Part shown: positions 34,236 through 44,224 of the stretch, one piece after another
Numbering within the stretch: the first letter of the stretch is position 1
Layout: each line of letters begins with the position of its first letter
Source of the DNA: Nocardia carnea NBRC 14403
GTDB lineage: Bacteria; Actinomycetota; Actinomycetes; Mycobacteriales; Mycobacteriaceae
DNA length: 64,000 nt
Direction of reading: 5' to 3'
Assembly (NCBI RefSeq): GCF_000308515.1
Contig: NZ_BAFV01000039.1
Location: 332,995-396,994, forward strand
The notes under the pieces: generated by a model
Databases searched by the model: none
The model's input: only the letters and a program-made list of their open reading frames with translations
What the model was told of the DNA's origin: nothing
Made by a program: the position numbers and the translations under genes

Positions 34236-35249
34236 TCACCCGCCGTTCGACTGGCGGATCCCCTCCGCGAGTGCCTCGAACGTGTACAGGTAGCCGCCGG
34301 CGGGGCCGCTGACGGTCAGGTACGCCGTGGTCGCGCCCGGTGTGATCGCCACATTGGTTGCCGATTCCAGGCCTTCGGTGCCATCCGGTAGCTCGACTGT
34401 CGCGAGCCGTTCGCCGTTCGGGCTGTACACCGCCATTGCGGCCCGGCCGTGCAGGGCCTGGTAGATATTGCCCGCCGCGTCCACGGCGATCGAGTCGGTC
34501 TGGGCGATACCTCCGTCGACGCGGATGGCGGTGTGCCGGGGGCCGGTTCCGCCCTTCTCGCCGAGGTGCAGGTAGGAGATCCGGTTCTCGATCAGCTCGC
34601 TGACCCACAGCCCGCGATAGTCCAGGTCGAACGAGATCCCGTTCGGCGCGGCCAGGTCGTCGGCCAGGACGGTGGCGTTCTTGCCGGTTCGGTCGATCCG
34701 CACCACCCGCCCGATCGCGGCGCCGTCGGAGAGGCCGCGGGAGTCGCTGATGTAGAGGGTGCCGTCGCGGTCGAAGGCGATATCGTCGGGCTGCATCCGG
34801 GCACCGTCGACGGGACCGGTGAAGAATGTCCGGCGATCGGTGCCGCCGGGAGCCAGCGAGACGATCTCGCCGTGCGCGAAATCGGTCAGGTAGAGCCGGC
34901 CGTCGTGCGGGCTGAACTGGGCCGATGTATAGGCGCCACGGTCGTCGGTGAACAGCGAATGTGAGGTCTTCTGTTCGATATCGACCCGCATCACCTTCGG
35001 TTCGCCGCCGGGTGCGGGGACGTCGACGACGATCAATTCACCGTTCTGGTCGAATGTCGGGCCCTCCAGCAGGGTCATTCCGTTCTTTGCCGGTGCCGTT
35101 TTCAGGCGCATGAACTCCTCGGCGGCGAGGGTCCGGCCCGCACTGTTGCGGGCCGGTTCGCCGACGGAGCCGGCGGTACCGCATCCGGTCAGGACCAGCG
35201 TTGTGAGGGTGGCCGAAGCCATCAGTAATCGGGGTCGAGGTCGTCGCAT
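34236..35249 (-). CDS. Lipoprotein with SMP-30/gluconolactonase-like beta-propeller
   Basis: 337 residues. MRRPRPRLLMASATLTTLVL leads to a lipobox LTGC (Cys23), so it is an anchored lipoprotein. The remainder is a six-bladed propeller of the SMP-30/NHL type: GPTFDQNGELIVVDVPAPGG, YTSAQFSPHDGRLYLTDFAH, QPDDIAFDRDGTLYISDSRG, and NGISFDLDYRGLWVSE. SMP-30 enzymes hydrolyse lactones with a bound metal. It is divergent from a Baeyer-Villiger monooxygenase, whose products are esters or lactones. Because it is outside the membrane, cooperation with the cytoplasmic enzyme is uncertain. Confidence 0.85.
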   Translation of the reverse strand: MRRPRPRLLMASATLTTLVLTGCGTAGSVGEPARNSAGRTLAAEEFMRLKTAPAKNGMTLLEGPTFDQNGELIVVDVPAPGGEPKVMRVDIEQKTSHSLFTDDRGAYTSAQFSPHDGRLYLTDFAHGEIVSLAPGGTDRRTFFTGPVDGARMQPDDIAFDRDGTLYISDSRGLSDGAAIGRVVRIDRTGKNATVLADDLAAPNGISFDLDYRGLWVSELIENRISYLHLGEKGGTGPRHTAIRVDGGIAQTDSIAVDAAGNIYQALHGRAAMAVYSPNGERLATVELPDGTEGLESATNVAITPGATTAYLTVSGPAGGYLYTFEALAEGIRQSNGG

Positions 35250-35296
35250 GGAGGAATCACCTTTTCTTCCGTGGGCTGTCGTCACGCCAACCCTAT

Positions 35297-35314
35297 CCGG
35301 ACACTGTTGTCCGG
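35297..35314. promoter_or_regulatory. Operator between lactonase-like lipoprotein and monooxygenase
   Basis: CCGGACA-CTGT-TGTCCGG: perfect 7-base arms, 4-base spacer, in the 168-base gap between divergent genes. It is placed where it could control both. It looks like a TetR-type site. Confidence 0.6.
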
Positions 35315-35417
35315 TACTTGTTACCGTAGGCCGAGGCCGCTCCCGCCGAGAGCAGTTCGCCGGAAGCCGGAGATACGGCCGGACCCCCGACAGCCGAAAG
35401 AATCGAGCCCCCCGCCC

Positions 35418-37259
35418 ATGACACCGTCCGCGCCGGCACCGTCCCCGGATGACCTCGCCGCACTACGGCGCCGCTATCAGCACGAACGGGAACGACGCGT
35501 ACGGCCCGACGGCGCCGGCCAATACCTCACCACCGATGCCGAATTCGGCTACTACGCCGCCGACCCCTACGTGGGTGAGACGGCGGAGCGTGCGCCGTTC
35601 CACGACACCGTGGACGTTGCCGTCGTCGGCGGCGGATTCGGCGGCATACTGGCGGGCGCGCACCTACGCGATCATGGCGTGGAACGAATCCGGATCATCG
35701 ATACGGCGGGCGATTTCGGCGGCACCTGGTACTGGAACCGCTACCCGGGCATCCACTGCGATATCGAATCGCATGTCTACCTGCCCATGCTCGACGAGAC
35801 CGGGTACGTGCCGGAATGGAAGTACTCCCCCGGCGAGGAGATTCGGCGCCACGCCATCCGGATCGCGGAGAAGTACGACCTGTACGCGGACGCCCTGCTC
35901 TCCACCACCGTCACCGATCTGACCTGGGACGACGACACCGAGCACTGGCTCGTGACAACCGACCGCGGGGACGTCTTCTCGGCCCGGTACGTCATCACCG
36001 CCACCGGCACCCTGACCGAACCGAAACTGCCGGGCATCCCCGGTATCCAGGATTTCCGGGGCCATACCTTCCACACCTCCCGCTGGGATTACAGCTACAC
36101 CGGTGGCACTCCGGACGGTGGGATGACCGGACTCCGGGATAAACGCGTGGGCATCGTGGGCACCGGCGCGACCGGGGTACAGGTCGTTCCCATGCTGGCC
36201 GCGGATACCGCACACCTCTACGTCTTTCAACGCACCCCCACCACCGTCGACGTCCGCGCCAACCGCCGGACGACGGCCGCCGACGTCGGCGCGGACCGCG
36301 CAGGATGGGCCCGGGAACGCCGGGACAACTTCCTGCGCATCGTCTCCGGTGAAACGGCCGAGGAGGATCTCGTGGCCGACGGGTGGACGGCATCGGCAGA
36401 ACTGCTGGAGAAGCTGTTGCCGAGCTTCCGGCGGCGCGGCGACCGCGAAACTTTCGAAGCCGCCTACGAAGTGGCCGACGCCGTCAAGATGAACGCTGTC
36501 CGCGAGCGCGTCCGGCAGACGGTCACGGATCCGGCGACGGCGGAAATACTCGCGCCCTGGTATCGGTACGCCTGTAAACGCCCCACGTTCTCCGACAACT
36601 ACTATCCGGCGTTCAACCGCAGCAACGTCACCCTGGTCGATACGGCGGATTCGCACGGGATCGAGCGGGTCACCGAGAACGGCGTCGTCGTCGACGGTAT
36701 CGAATACGAACTCGACTGCCTGGTCTTCGCCACCGGATTCTCCGTCGGTATCTCCGGTATCCGCTCCGGCAAGCTCCCGGTGCGGGGCCGGCGCGGCACC
36801 CTGCTGATGGACGAGTGGAAGCAGCACGGCACCCGGACACTGCACGGATTCACCAGCAACGGGTTCCCGAACCTGATCCATATGGGTCCCCAGCAGAACG
36901 CCAGTAGCGTCAATTTCACTCATATCCTGGATGAACAGGCCTGCCATGCCGCCGCCCTCATCGCGGCTGCGGAGACGGCGCACGCCCTCGTCGAACCGTC
37001 CCGCGCCGCCGAGGGCGCCTGGCTCGAAACCCTCGCGCAGGACGCGCCGGACCACGAGTGGTTCCACGCCGAGTGCACCCCCGGTTACTACAACCAGGAG
37101 GGACGTGGGCGTACCAACGGAGCGGGCGCTTATCCGCACGGCGCCTACGCCTTCCACGAACTGCTGCGGCACTGGCGGACAGAATCCATCGACGAAGCAC
37201 TCCGGGCCAGGAAGTCCACCGGCGATCGTGCTCCGCGACCGGAACTGGTGACACGCTGA
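35418..37259 (+). CDS. Flavin monooxygenase, Baeyer-Villiger type
   Basis: 613 residues. The FAD site is VAVVGGGFGGILAGAHL (about residue 70) and the NADP site is VGIVGTGATGVQVV (about 240). Between them FRGHTFHTSRW matches the BVMO fingerprint FxGxxxHxxxW. The length and roughly 60-residue N-terminal extension match the larger BVMOs (cyclopentadecanone/steroid types). They convert ketones to esters or lactones with NADPH and oxygen. Start at ATG 35418 has no strong ribosome site; the open frame begins at 35271. It is divergent from the lactonase-like lipoprotein. Substrate unknown. Confidence 0.92.
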   Translation: MTPSAPAPSPDDLAALRRRYQHERERRVRPDGAGQYLTTDAEFGYYAADPYVGETAERAPFHDTVDVAVVGGGFGGILAGAHLRDHGVERIRIIDTAGDFGGTWYWNRYPGIHCDIESHVYLPMLDETGYVPEWKYSPGEEIRRHAIRIAEKYDLYADALLSTTVTDLTWDDDTEHWLVTTDRGDVFSARYVITATGTLTEPKLPGIPGIQDFRGHTFHTSRWDYSYTGGTPDGGMTGLRDKRVGIVGTGATGVQVVPMLAADTAHLYVFQRTPTTVDVRANRRTTAADVGADRAGWARERRDNFLRIVSGETAEEDLVADGWTASAELLEKLLPSFRRRGDRETFEAAYEVADAVKMNAVRERVRQTVTDPATAEILAPWYRYACKRPTFSDNYYPAFNRSNVTLVDTADSHGIERVTENGVVVDGIEYELDCLVFATGFSVGISGIRSGKLPVRGRRGTLLMDEWKQHGTRTLHGFTSNGFPNLIHMGPQQNASSVNFTHILDEQACHAAALIAAAETAHALVEPSRAAEGAWLETLAQDAPDHEWFHAECTPGYYNQEGRGRTNGAGAYPHGAYAFHELLRHWRTESIDEALRARKSTGDRAPRPELVTR

Positions 37260-37346
37260 CCCGAGCACCGTCCCCCCTTCGGGACCCTTCGATGTCCCGG
37301 CGCGGAAAACCCGCGAATCCCGGCGGCACCGGAATAGGGTGCATCC

Positions 37347-38258
37347 ATGACAGCCGCGATCGATATCTCCGGTCTGGTGAAGAAATTCGGCCGCACTCGC
37401 GCCCTGGACGGCCTGGACCTGCAGGTCTCCGCTGGTGAGGTTCACGGATTCCTCGGTCCCAACGGGGCCGGTAAATCCACCACCATCCGCGTACTGCTCG
37501 GCCTGCTGCGCGGCGACGGCGGATCGGCGCGGTTACTCGGTGGCGATCCGTGGTCGCAGGCCGCCGAACTGCATCGCCGGCTCGCCTACGTTCCGGGCGA
37601 TGTGAACCTGTGGCCCGGCCTCACCGGCGGCGAGGTGATCGATCTGCTCGGGCGGCTCCGCGGCGGCCTGGACGAGAGCAGACGCAAGGATCTGCTGGAA
37701 CGTTTCGACCTGGACCCGACCAAGAAAGGCCGCACCTACTCCAAGGGGAACCGGCAGAAAGTCGCTTTGGTCGCGGCGCTCGCCTCCGATGTGGAACTAC
37801 TACTGCTCGACGAACCCACGGCAGGCCTCGATCCCTTGATGGAGGCCGTATTCCAGGAATGTGTGGAGGAGGTGCGTCGGGCGGGCCGGACAGTACTGCT
37901 GTCCAGCCATATCCTGGCGCAGGTCGAGGCGCTGTGCGACCGGGTGACCATCATCCGGCACGGCCGGGCAGTGGAATCCGGGACGCTGACCCAGCTGCGT
38001 CACCTCACCCGGACCTCCATCGACGCCGAAACCCAGCGTCCGGCGACCGGACTGGACGAACTACCCGGCGTCCACGATCTGATCGCCGACGGCACCCGGG
38101 TCCGCTTCCAGGTGGACACTGCCGACCTGGGCGCGGTCATGGAACATCTGACGCCCTTCGGGATCCGCACACTGACCAGTCAACCCCCGACTCTCGAAGA
38201 ACTGTTCCTCCGCCACTACGGCGACGAACTGGCGGCGGCGGGGGTGCCGGAATCGTGA
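37347..38258 (+). CDS. ABC exporter ATPase
   Basis: 303 residues. Walker A is GPNGAGKST, Walker [14 protein letters not shown], and the H loop SSHILAQ. The signature is [15 protein letters not shown], a YSKGN variant of LSGGQ that is common in the antibiotic (tetronasin-type) exporter group. A C-terminal extension of about 70 residues follows. It energises the permease encoded next, whose GTG overlaps this gene by 4 bases. A drug or lipid efflux role is likely but unproved. Confidence 0.92.
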   Translation: MTAAIDISGLVKKFGRTRALDGLDLQVSAGEVHGFLGPNGAGKSTTIRVLLGLLRGDGGSARLLGGDPWSQAAELHRRLAYVPGDVNLWPGLTGGEVIDLLGRLRGGLDESRRKDLLERFDLDPTKKGRTYSKGNRQKVALVAALASDVELLLLDEPTAGLDPLMEAVFQECVEEVRRAGRTVLLSSHILAQVEALCDRVTIIRHGRAVESGTLTQLRHLTRTSIDAETQRPATGLDELPGVHDLIADGTRVRFQVDTADLGAVMEHLTPFGIRTLTSQPPTLEELFLRHYGDELAAAGVPES

Positions 38259-39865
38259 CCGTTCGGGATTCGGCCCGGTATGCGGGCACATTCACCGGTA
38301 CCGGTGTCCTCACCCGGTTTGCGCTGCGCCGGGAACGCCTGCCGCTGGTGGCCTGGATCGTGGGCGGCACCCTGATCTACTGGTCGCAGGCGGTCGCGCT
38401 GGACGCTGCCTACCCGGAGCAGGCCGAACTCGATGCGCTCGCCGAGAGTTTGGGCAGTAACGCCGCGATGATCGCAATGGCGGGACCACCCCGGGTACTG
38501 AACACGGTCGAAGGCCAGGTCGCCTTCCAGTCCGCGGCATTCGGCATGCTGGTGGCCGGGCTGATGAGCATGTTCCTCATCGGCCGGCATACCCGATCCA
38601 ACGAGGAATCCGGCCGCGACGAACTCATCCGGTCGGGTGTGGTGGGCCGCTACGCCCCGTCCTGCGCGGCGGCGGTGGTGACGGTGGTCGCGAATATCGT
38701 GCTGGGTGCGGCGATCGCTCTCAGCCTGATCGGTTACGGGCTCCCTGTCGCAGGCTCGATCGCGCTGGGGGTCGGCGCCACCTGCGCCGGGCTGGTGTTC
38801 GGCGCGGTCGCCCTGCTCGCGGCCCAGCTCAGCGCGAGTACCCGCACCGCCTACGCGATCACCGGCGCTGTCCTGGGCATCTCCTATCTGCTGCGGGCGG
38901 TGGGCGATGTCGGCAACGGCGTCCTGTCCTGGTTCTCGCCGCTGGGCTGGGGTCAGGCGATGCGACCCTACGACAATGAGATCTGGTGGCCGGCACTGCT
39001 GTCGGTGGTGGTCGCGACCGGAATCGGGGTGGCGGCGGCACGGGTGCTGGACCGGCGGGATTTCGGCGCCGGATTGCTGCCGCCCCGGCCTGGACCGGCG
39101 CGGGCGCCCGAAACCCTGCACGGCACATTCGGTCTGGCCTGGCGGCTGCAGCGCGGCGGCCTGATCGGCTGGTCGCTGGGTATGTTCTTCGGCGGCCTGG
39201 CCTTCGGCACGATCGGCGACGATGTCGAGGATCTGCTGGGCGAAATCGACCTGAATCAGGTACTCGGCCAGAACATGGGCAGCATGGTCGACGCCTTCTA
39301 TGCGATGGCAGTGGCGATCCTGACGATCATCGGTTCGGCGTACACGATCTCCGCCGGTTTGCGCCCCCGCGGCGAGGAGACAGCCGGACATGTCGAACCG
39401 TTGCTCTCCACGCAGCTTTCCCGGCTGCGCTGGCTGGCCGGGCATGCGGTGATCATGCTGGCAGGATCGGCGATCGTCCTCGCGCTCACCGGGTTCGGGA
39501 TGGGCCTCACCTACGGCATCCTGGCCGGTGATCTGTCGCAGGCGATCACGCTGACCGGCGCCGCGCTGACCTACCTCCCGGCGGTGTGGGTGCTCGGCGG
39601 GATCACCCTGTTCCTGTTCGGTTTCGCACCGCAGGCCACGGCCGCCGCCTGGCTGGCGATGGCCTTCTGCGTGGTCGTGCTGATGTTCGGCGCGACTTTG
39701 AAATTCCCCGGCCGGCTGATGAGCCTGTCACCGTTCGACAACATCCCACTGGTCCCGGCCCAGCCGTTCGACCTCGCCCCGGTTCTGATCACCCTGGCGG
39801 TGGCCCTGATTCTTTGCGCGGCAGGCGTGTTCGGCTTCCGCCGCCGCGACCTCGAAACCCACTGA
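38255..39865 (+). CDS. ABC exporter permease, double ABC-2 type
   Basis: 536 residues with about 12 membrane segments in two similar halves: the first from [13 protein letters not shown], the second from [20 protein letters not shown]. This is the single-chain permease of tetronasin/TnrB-type exporters, paired with the ATPase just upstream. [17 protein letters not shown] and [16 protein letters not shown] are matching cytoplasmic loops in the two halves, a sign of internal duplication. The GTG start at 38255 overlaps the ATPase stop by 4 bases. Confidence 0.9.
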   Translation: MTVRDSARYAGTFTGTGVLTRFALRRERLPLVAWIVGGTLIYWSQAVALDAAYPEQAELDALAESLGSNAAMIAMAGPPRVLNTVEGQVAFQSAAFGMLVAGLMSMFLIGRHTRSNEESGRDELIRSGVVGRYAPSCAAAVVTVVANIVLGAAIALSLIGYGLPVAGSIALGVGATCAGLVFGAVALLAAQLSASTRTAYAITGAVLGISYLLRAVGDVGNGVLSWFSPLGWGQAMRPYDNEIWWPALLSVVVATGIGVAAARVLDRRDFGAGLLPPRPGPARAPETLHGTFGLAWRLQRGGLIGWSLGMFFGGLAFGTIGDDVEDLLGEIDLNQVLGQNMGSMVDAFYAMAVAILTIIGSAYTISAGLRPRGEETAGHVEPLLSTQLSRLRWLAGHAVIMLAGSAIVLALTGFGMGLTYGILAGDLSQAITLTGAALTYLPAVWVLGGITLFLFGFAPQATAAAWLAMAFCVVVLMFGATLKFPGRLMSLSPFDNIPLVPAQPFDLAPVLITLAVALILCAAGVFGFRRRDLETH

Positions 39866-40067
39866 AGACGAGGTCCGCCTCGACCGCCCGCGACCGGTCG
39901 AATTCGGCAGCGGCGACAGCTCACCTACACGTGCTCCGCGTTGGGTCCCTCGATATGGGCGGTGAGTCGCCGGTGGCAGTCCCGGCAGCCGCGCCGACGG
40001 TGTCCTGGGCGGCGGCCGGGTTGCCCGGCGTGCGGCCCACCGAAGGGCGGGCCCCGGTCCGGGGACT

Positions 40068-41336
40068 TCAGTGACCGCCGGTGAGTATCGGCGGGCTCGC
40101 GGGGAAGGTGACCGGTAGCGAGACCAGGGCTCGATGGAACGGGCCCGGCCGCCAGCGCAGTTCCGTCCGCGGTACGGCGAGCTGCATTTCCGGGATCGCG
40201 TCCAAGAGCTGGTCGATGGCATCGCGCACGATCATCAGCGCCACCGATTGGGCGGGACAGCTGTGCGGGCCGATACTGAACGCCAGATGCGACCGGTTGT
40301 GGGCGAGCCCGCCGGTATTGATCGCGGGGTCGTTGTTACAGGCGCTCATACCGATCAGCACCGGTTGATGCGCCGGTAGCCAGATACCGTCGATCAGGAT
40401 GGGCTGACGCGGATAACTGATGCAGTAGTTCGCCAGCGGCGGATCGTTGAACAGCACCTCGTCGAGGGCATCGCGGGTGGACAGGCTGCCGTCGAGAACC
40501 GTGGCGGCGAAACGCTCGTCGGTGAGCATCAGTAGCAAGGTGTTCGAGATGAGGCTCTGCGGCGGTTCGGTACCGGCGCCGTACATCACAGCCAGCTGCT
40601 GGCGGGTCTCCTCGTCGCTGAGGTGAACCGGATGCTGCACCAGGCGGCTGGTGATATCGTCGCCGGGCCGCATGCGCTTGAGCCGGGCCAGCTCGAGCAG
40701 CGCATCGGCCTGCGTCGCATTCCCCGCTTCGGCGTCCACGGTGTCGAACATGGCCGCCAGTCCCTGTGCCGCCCGATGCCCGAGTTCGGGCGGGCAGCCG
40801 AGTATCGCGTTGAGGGTGGCGAAGATGAGCGGGGAAGCGTATTGGCCGACCACATCGCAATGTCCGTCCGCGCAGAACGAATTGATCAGCGAAATCGAGA
40901 TCTCCTCGATGGTCGCGCGTAGTTCGTGCATATCGACACCGTCGATCGCCGCGACCGCGGCCGATCGATAGCGCGCCCGGTCGTGTCCCACGGTGCGCAG
41001 CGGGTTCGGGCGGTACTCCATCATCGGCAGCACCGGACAGTCCGCGCGTACACCCCGCTGCCAGACGCGCGGGTCGGCGGGGAAATGCTCGGGATCGTGC
41101 ATGATCCGCACCGCGGTGTGGTAGCCGATCACCAGGGTGGCCGGAACGCCCGGCGCCAGTTCCACCGGAGCGAGCGAGCCGAAGCGTTCGCGCATCTCCC
41201 GGTAGACCTTGTGCGGATCGGCCGCAAATTCCTCGGTGTACAGGGGGATTCGCGGGCCGGCGGTATCCACGGGAGATCCGTGGGTCAACGGGACGCTGTC
41301 GACCGCGTCGTACCGATCAGTTTTCGCTGTGGTCAA
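40068..41336 (-). CDS. CYP157-like cytochrome P450 lacking EXXR (paralogue 3)
   Basis: 422 residues from a TTG at 41336 with GGAG 9 bases upstream; the paralogue at 44225 also starts with TTG-ACC-ACx at matching spacing. The heme Cys motif is FSIGPHSCPAQ. The K-helix reads ALDEVLFNDPPL, so the usual EXXR is EVLF with no Arg. The I helix has YGAGTEPPQS instead of AGxET. This pattern is that of the Streptomyces CYP157 family, P450s tied to conservons. Whether it performs ordinary oxygen chemistry is doubtful. Last gene of the cluster. Confidence 0.88.
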   Translation of the reverse strand: MTTAKTDRYDAVDSVPLTHGSPVDTAGPRIPLYTEEFAADPHKVYREMRERFGSLAPVELAPGVPATLVIGYHTAVRIMHDPEHFPADPRVWQRGVRADCPVLPMMEYRPNPLRTVGHDRARYRSAAVAAIDGVDMHELRATIEEISISLINSFCADGHCDVVGQYASPLIFATLNAILGCPPELGHRAAQGLAAMFDTVDAEAGNATQADALLELARLKRMRPGDDITSRLVQHPVHLSDEETRQQLAVMYGAGTEPPQSLISNTLLLMLTDERFAATVLDGSLSTRDALDEVLFNDPPLANYCISYPRQPILIDGIWLPAHQPVLIGMSACNNDPAINTGGLAHNRSHLAFSIGPHSCPAQSVALMIVRDAIDQLLDAIPEMQLAVPRTELRWRPGPFHRALVSLPVTFPASPPILTGGH

Positions 41337-41379
41337 GACATCACACTCCGAGGTTCGGGCGAATCGGTGAACAGTGCGG

Positions 41380-41453
41380 GTTCGCAGACCTATCCGCCGA
41401 CTCAAACCTCCCGTTCAGCGACGTCCGCGACGAGCCATCAGCAATGAAGTTGT
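41380..41453 (-). repeat. Duplicated upstream element, copy A
   Basis: About 74 bases upstream of the third CYP157-like gene match the stretch at 42892-42965 closely. Shared blocks are TTCGCAGAC, TCCGCCGA, GACGAGCCATC and ATGAAGTTGT on the plus strand. It points to duplication of a P450 gene with its control region. Confidence 0.6.
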
Positions 41454-41535
41454 GCGTCGTACGCTACCGGCCGAAACGCTGCAGCACAGGCGATTGCCGG
41501 TGCTCATCGAAGAAGTTCGCCGCGCTATCGGCTCC

Positions 41536-42750
41536 CTACACCGGGTTCAGTGGCGGCGACGGTGGAAACACAACAGGCAAGGCCGCCAGGGCGCGGTGGA
41601 ACGGCCCCTGACGCCAGGTGAGTCTGTCGGCCGGTACCGCCAGCTCGAGTTCCGGAAGCGCATCGAGCAATTGGTCGATCGCCGCTTCTACCACCACGTA
41701 CGCGGGCGACCGCGCCGGACAGGCGTGCGGTCCGATACTCCAGGCCAGATGGGATCGGTTGCCGGCGAAATCACCGCCACGGATGGCCGGATCGTTGTTG
41801 CACGCGGCCAGACCGATGAGCACCGGCTGATTCGCGGGTAACCACGTATCGTCCACGAGGACCGGCTGCCGCGGATAGGTGGTGCAGAAGTTGGCCAGCG
41901 GCGGATCGTTGAACAGCACCTCGTCCAGGGCATCGCGCGTGGACAGACTGCCGCCGAGCATACTTCCGCCGAAACGCTCGTCGGTCATCATCAACAGCAA
42001 GGTGTTGACGATGAGATTGCGCTGCGGTTCGACACCCGAACCGTAGATGGTGCTCAGGTTGTACAGCGCTTCCTCGTCGTCGAGTTTCGCCGGATGGTGG
42101 ATCAACCGTGAGGAGACATCGTCGCCCGGAGCCGCTCGTTTCTCGATGATGAGTTCCATCAGCGCCTCGGCGAGATGTTTCATCCCCCATTCCGCCTCGA
42201 CGCCCTCGAACAGCGCCGCCACCCCCGCCGACACCCGCTGCCCCAGCTCCGGTGTACAACCGACCAGCCGGTTGAGCACCTCGAAGACCAATGGAAAGGC
42301 GTACTGGGTGACGAGTTCGGCTTTCCCCGATTCACAGAACGAGTTGATCAGCGGGACCGCGATCCGTTCCACGTCCTGGTGCAACTCGTGCAGGTCGATA
42401 CCGTCGAGCGCATGGACATGGGCCTGTCGATAGCGCCTGTGCAGCTCACCGCTGCTGCGCAGCACGGTCGGGTTCCATTCCATCATCGGCCGGACCGGTG
42501 AGTCCGCCGGGATGCTGTTCTGCCAGGCGCGTGGATCCGCGGGAAACCGCTCGGGATCGTTGAGAATCCGCAGCGCCGTTTCATATCCGATCACCAGGGT
42601 GGCGGGCACTCCCGGGGCGAGCTCGATGGGAACCAGCGCACCGTGACGATCCCGCATCGCGGCATAGGCCCGATGCGGATCGTCAGCGAATTCCGCCGAA
42701 TAGATGCTGTACCGCGGGACCACCCCTCCGGTGGGTTCGCCGTGGATCAT
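41536..42750 (-). CDS. CYP157-like cytochrome P450 lacking EXXR (paralogue 2)
   Basis: 404 residues from ATG 42750. The heme motif is WSIGPHACPAR, with Trp for the usual first Phe. The K-helix is again ALDEVLFNDPPL with no EXXR, and the I helix has YGSGVEPQRN. It is close to the paralogue at 44225 (HGEPTGGV, SLSTRDALDEVLFNDPP, FCTTYPRQP). The start is disputed: a conserved GGAG plus TTG (42803) is out of frame by one base and opens an 18-codon leader that ends in ATGA at this ATG. An in-frame GTG at 42837 would give a longer protein. Confidence 0.85.
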   Translation of the reverse strand: MIHGEPTGGVVPRYSIYSAEFADDPHRAYAAMRDRHGALVPIELAPGVPATLVIGYETALRILNDPERFPADPRAWQNSIPADSPVRPMMEWNPTVLRSSGELHRRYRQAHVHALDGIDLHELHQDVERIAVPLINSFCESGKAELVTQYAFPLVFEVLNRLVGCTPELGQRVSAGVAALFEGVEAEWGMKHLAEALMELIIEKRAAPGDDVSSRLIHHPAKLDDEEALYNLSTIYGSGVEPQRNLIVNTLLLMMTDERFGGSMLGGSLSTRDALDEVLFNDPPLANFCTTYPRQPVLVDDTWLPANQPVLIGLAACNNDPAIRGGDFAGNRSHLAWSIGPHACPARSPAYVVVEAAIDQLLDALPELELAVPADRLTWRQGPFHRALAALPVVFPPSPPLNPV

Positions 42751-42803
42751 CGGGCATTCGCTGTCGGTTGCGGTAACGACACCGGGGCGTAGTGCACGGG
42801 CAA
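42747..42803 (-). CDS. 18-residue leader ORF, possibly a frameshifted old N-terminus
   Basis: TTG at 42803 stands 8 bases after GGAG, exactly as in the intact paralogue at 45496. The peptide (MPVHYAPVSLPQPTANAR) stops with TGA that overlaps the downstream ATG (ATGA). Either translation passes from leader to P450 by coupling, or a single-base change has broken the original N-terminus. Confidence 0.4.
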   Translation of the reverse strand: MPVHYAPVSLPQPTANAR

Positions 42804-42891
42804 GGACAGGACTCCAATCGAGGGAACAGCCGTTCACCGCACGATCCGGGCCCTGCTGGGCAAGTTCCCCGAACGCGCTGAGCGAACAGCT

Positions 42892-42965
42892 GTTTCGCAG
42901 ACAAATCCGCCGACCCTACACCTCGTTCGGCGACCCTGCGCGACGAGCCATCGGCATGAAGTTGT
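42892..42965 (-). repeat. Duplicated upstream element, copy B
   Basis: Matches 41380-41453 over about 74 bases and lies upstream of the second CYP157-like gene. On the minus strand both copies contain ATGGCTCGTCGCG, followed by short non-identical frames, so it is probably regulatory rather than coding. Confidence 0.6.
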
Positions 42966-42994
42966 AGGAATCCGCCCTGAGCACGGTACCGGTA

Positions 42995-44212
42995 TCAGGA
43001 CAAGTACACAGGCAATTCCTGATGTCCGTTGGAAACGAAACTCACCACCGGTTTCAGCTCGCCCGGTTCCACCGCCAACCGCATGTTCGGGAAGCGGCGG
43101 AACAGCGCCGGCAGCGCCAGTTCGCCTTCCATCCGGGCCAGCGGCGCGCCGATGCAATGGTGGGCGCCGTGCCCGAAGGCGATATGGTCTTTGACCGCAC
43201 GCGCCGCATCGAAGGTATCGGTGGTGGCGCCGTGCACTTTCGGGTCACGACTGGCGGCCGCGTACGACGCGAGGATGGCTTCACCCTTACCGATACGCAG
43301 GCCCTCGATCTCGATATCCTCGACCGCGAAGCGCAGCGGCAGATGCGCGACGGGGGCCTGGTAGCGCAGTGTCTCCTCCACCACATCCGCCCAGCCGATC
43401 TCGCCGGCCAGCGCGGCAGCACGCTGCTGCGGATGGGTGAGCAGCGCGACGATGGCCTGATCCAGCAGGTTGACCGTCGTCTCGTGCCCCGCGTTGATGA
43501 CCAGCATCAGCGTATCGATGATCTGATTCTCGGCGAGCTGCGAACCGTCCTCGTCCCGGTTCGTGATCATCACGCTGGTGATGTCGTCACCGGGATTCGC
43601 CCGCCGGTAGGCGACGAGTTCGGTGACCAGACCGTACATCTCGACATAGTTGGCCTGGGCCTCTTCCTGCCCGATGGTGGTATCGAAATACCGGTCGACA
43701 CAGACCCGCAGGCCGGGGCCCAGCGTATCCGGAACCCCGAGCAATTCGGTGATCACCTGGATCGGCACCGGATAGGCGTAGTACTCCCGCAGATCGACAA
43801 CCTCACCGGCCGGGACAGCGGCCAGGTTGCCGAGAAGTTCGGCAACCAATGCCTCGACCCGGGGCCGCAGGCCCACGGTCCGGCGATGGGTGAACGCGGG
43901 CGATACCAGTTTGCGCAGCCGCCGATGGTCGGCACCGTAGGCGGTGAACATATTCTCCACCGCGATCCACGGCAGCAACGGCCAGTCCGCGGTGATCTCA
44001 CCGTTGGCGAACGCCGTCCAGTGCTGCCGCGGATCCTTCGACACCCGGGGATCCGCCAGCAAACTCTTCAGTACCGCGGCGTCGGTAACCGCCCAGGCCG
44101 GAACCTCGCCGGGCAGTTCCACCAGCGCCGCCGGGCCCTGGGCACGCAACCGGGCGGATTCACCGACGACATCGGCACCGGCCATATCCAGGACGATGGT
44201 TTCGCGTTCCAA
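42995..44212 (-). CDS. CYP154-like cytochrome P450 (conservon partner, cvnF-like)
   Basis: 405 residues with all canonical P450 motifs: I helix [14 protein letters not shown]-helix EETLRYQ (EXXR), and heme loop [15 protein letters not shown]. Features such as [13 protein letters not shown] and [20 protein letters not shown] recall CYP154. In Streptomyces, CYP154 genes follow CYP157 genes in conservons, as here. Starts with TTG at 44212, 8 bases after AAGGAG, which itself overlaps the CYP157 stop (TAAGGAG). It needs a ferredoxin and reductase, not present in the window. Confidence 0.92.
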   Translation of the reverse strand: MERETIVLDMAGADVVGESARLRAQGPAALVELPGEVPAWAVTDAAVLKSLLADPRVSKDPRQHWTAFANGEITADWPLLPWIAVENMFTAYGADHRRLRKLVSPAFTHRRTVGLRPRVEALVAELLGNLAAVPAGEVVDLREYYAYPVPIQVITELLGVPDTLGPGLRVCVDRYFDTTIGQEEAQANYVEMYGLVTELVAYRRANPGDDITSVMITNRDEDGSQLAENQIIDTLMLVINAGHETTVNLLDQAIVALLTHPQQRAAALAGEIGWADVVEETLRYQAPVAHLPLRFAVEDIEIEGLRIGKGEAILASYAAASRDPKVHGATTDTFDAARAVKDHIAFGHGAHHCIGAPLARMEGELALPALFRRFPNMRLAVEPGELKPVVSFVSNGHQELPVYLS

Positions 44213-44224
44213 CGAACGTTCTCC

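Noticed and set aside
35664..37445. Minus-strand open frame of 593 codons over the monooxygenase
   Set aside because: The plus strand has the complete monooxygenase motifs; the minus-strand product has no family features.
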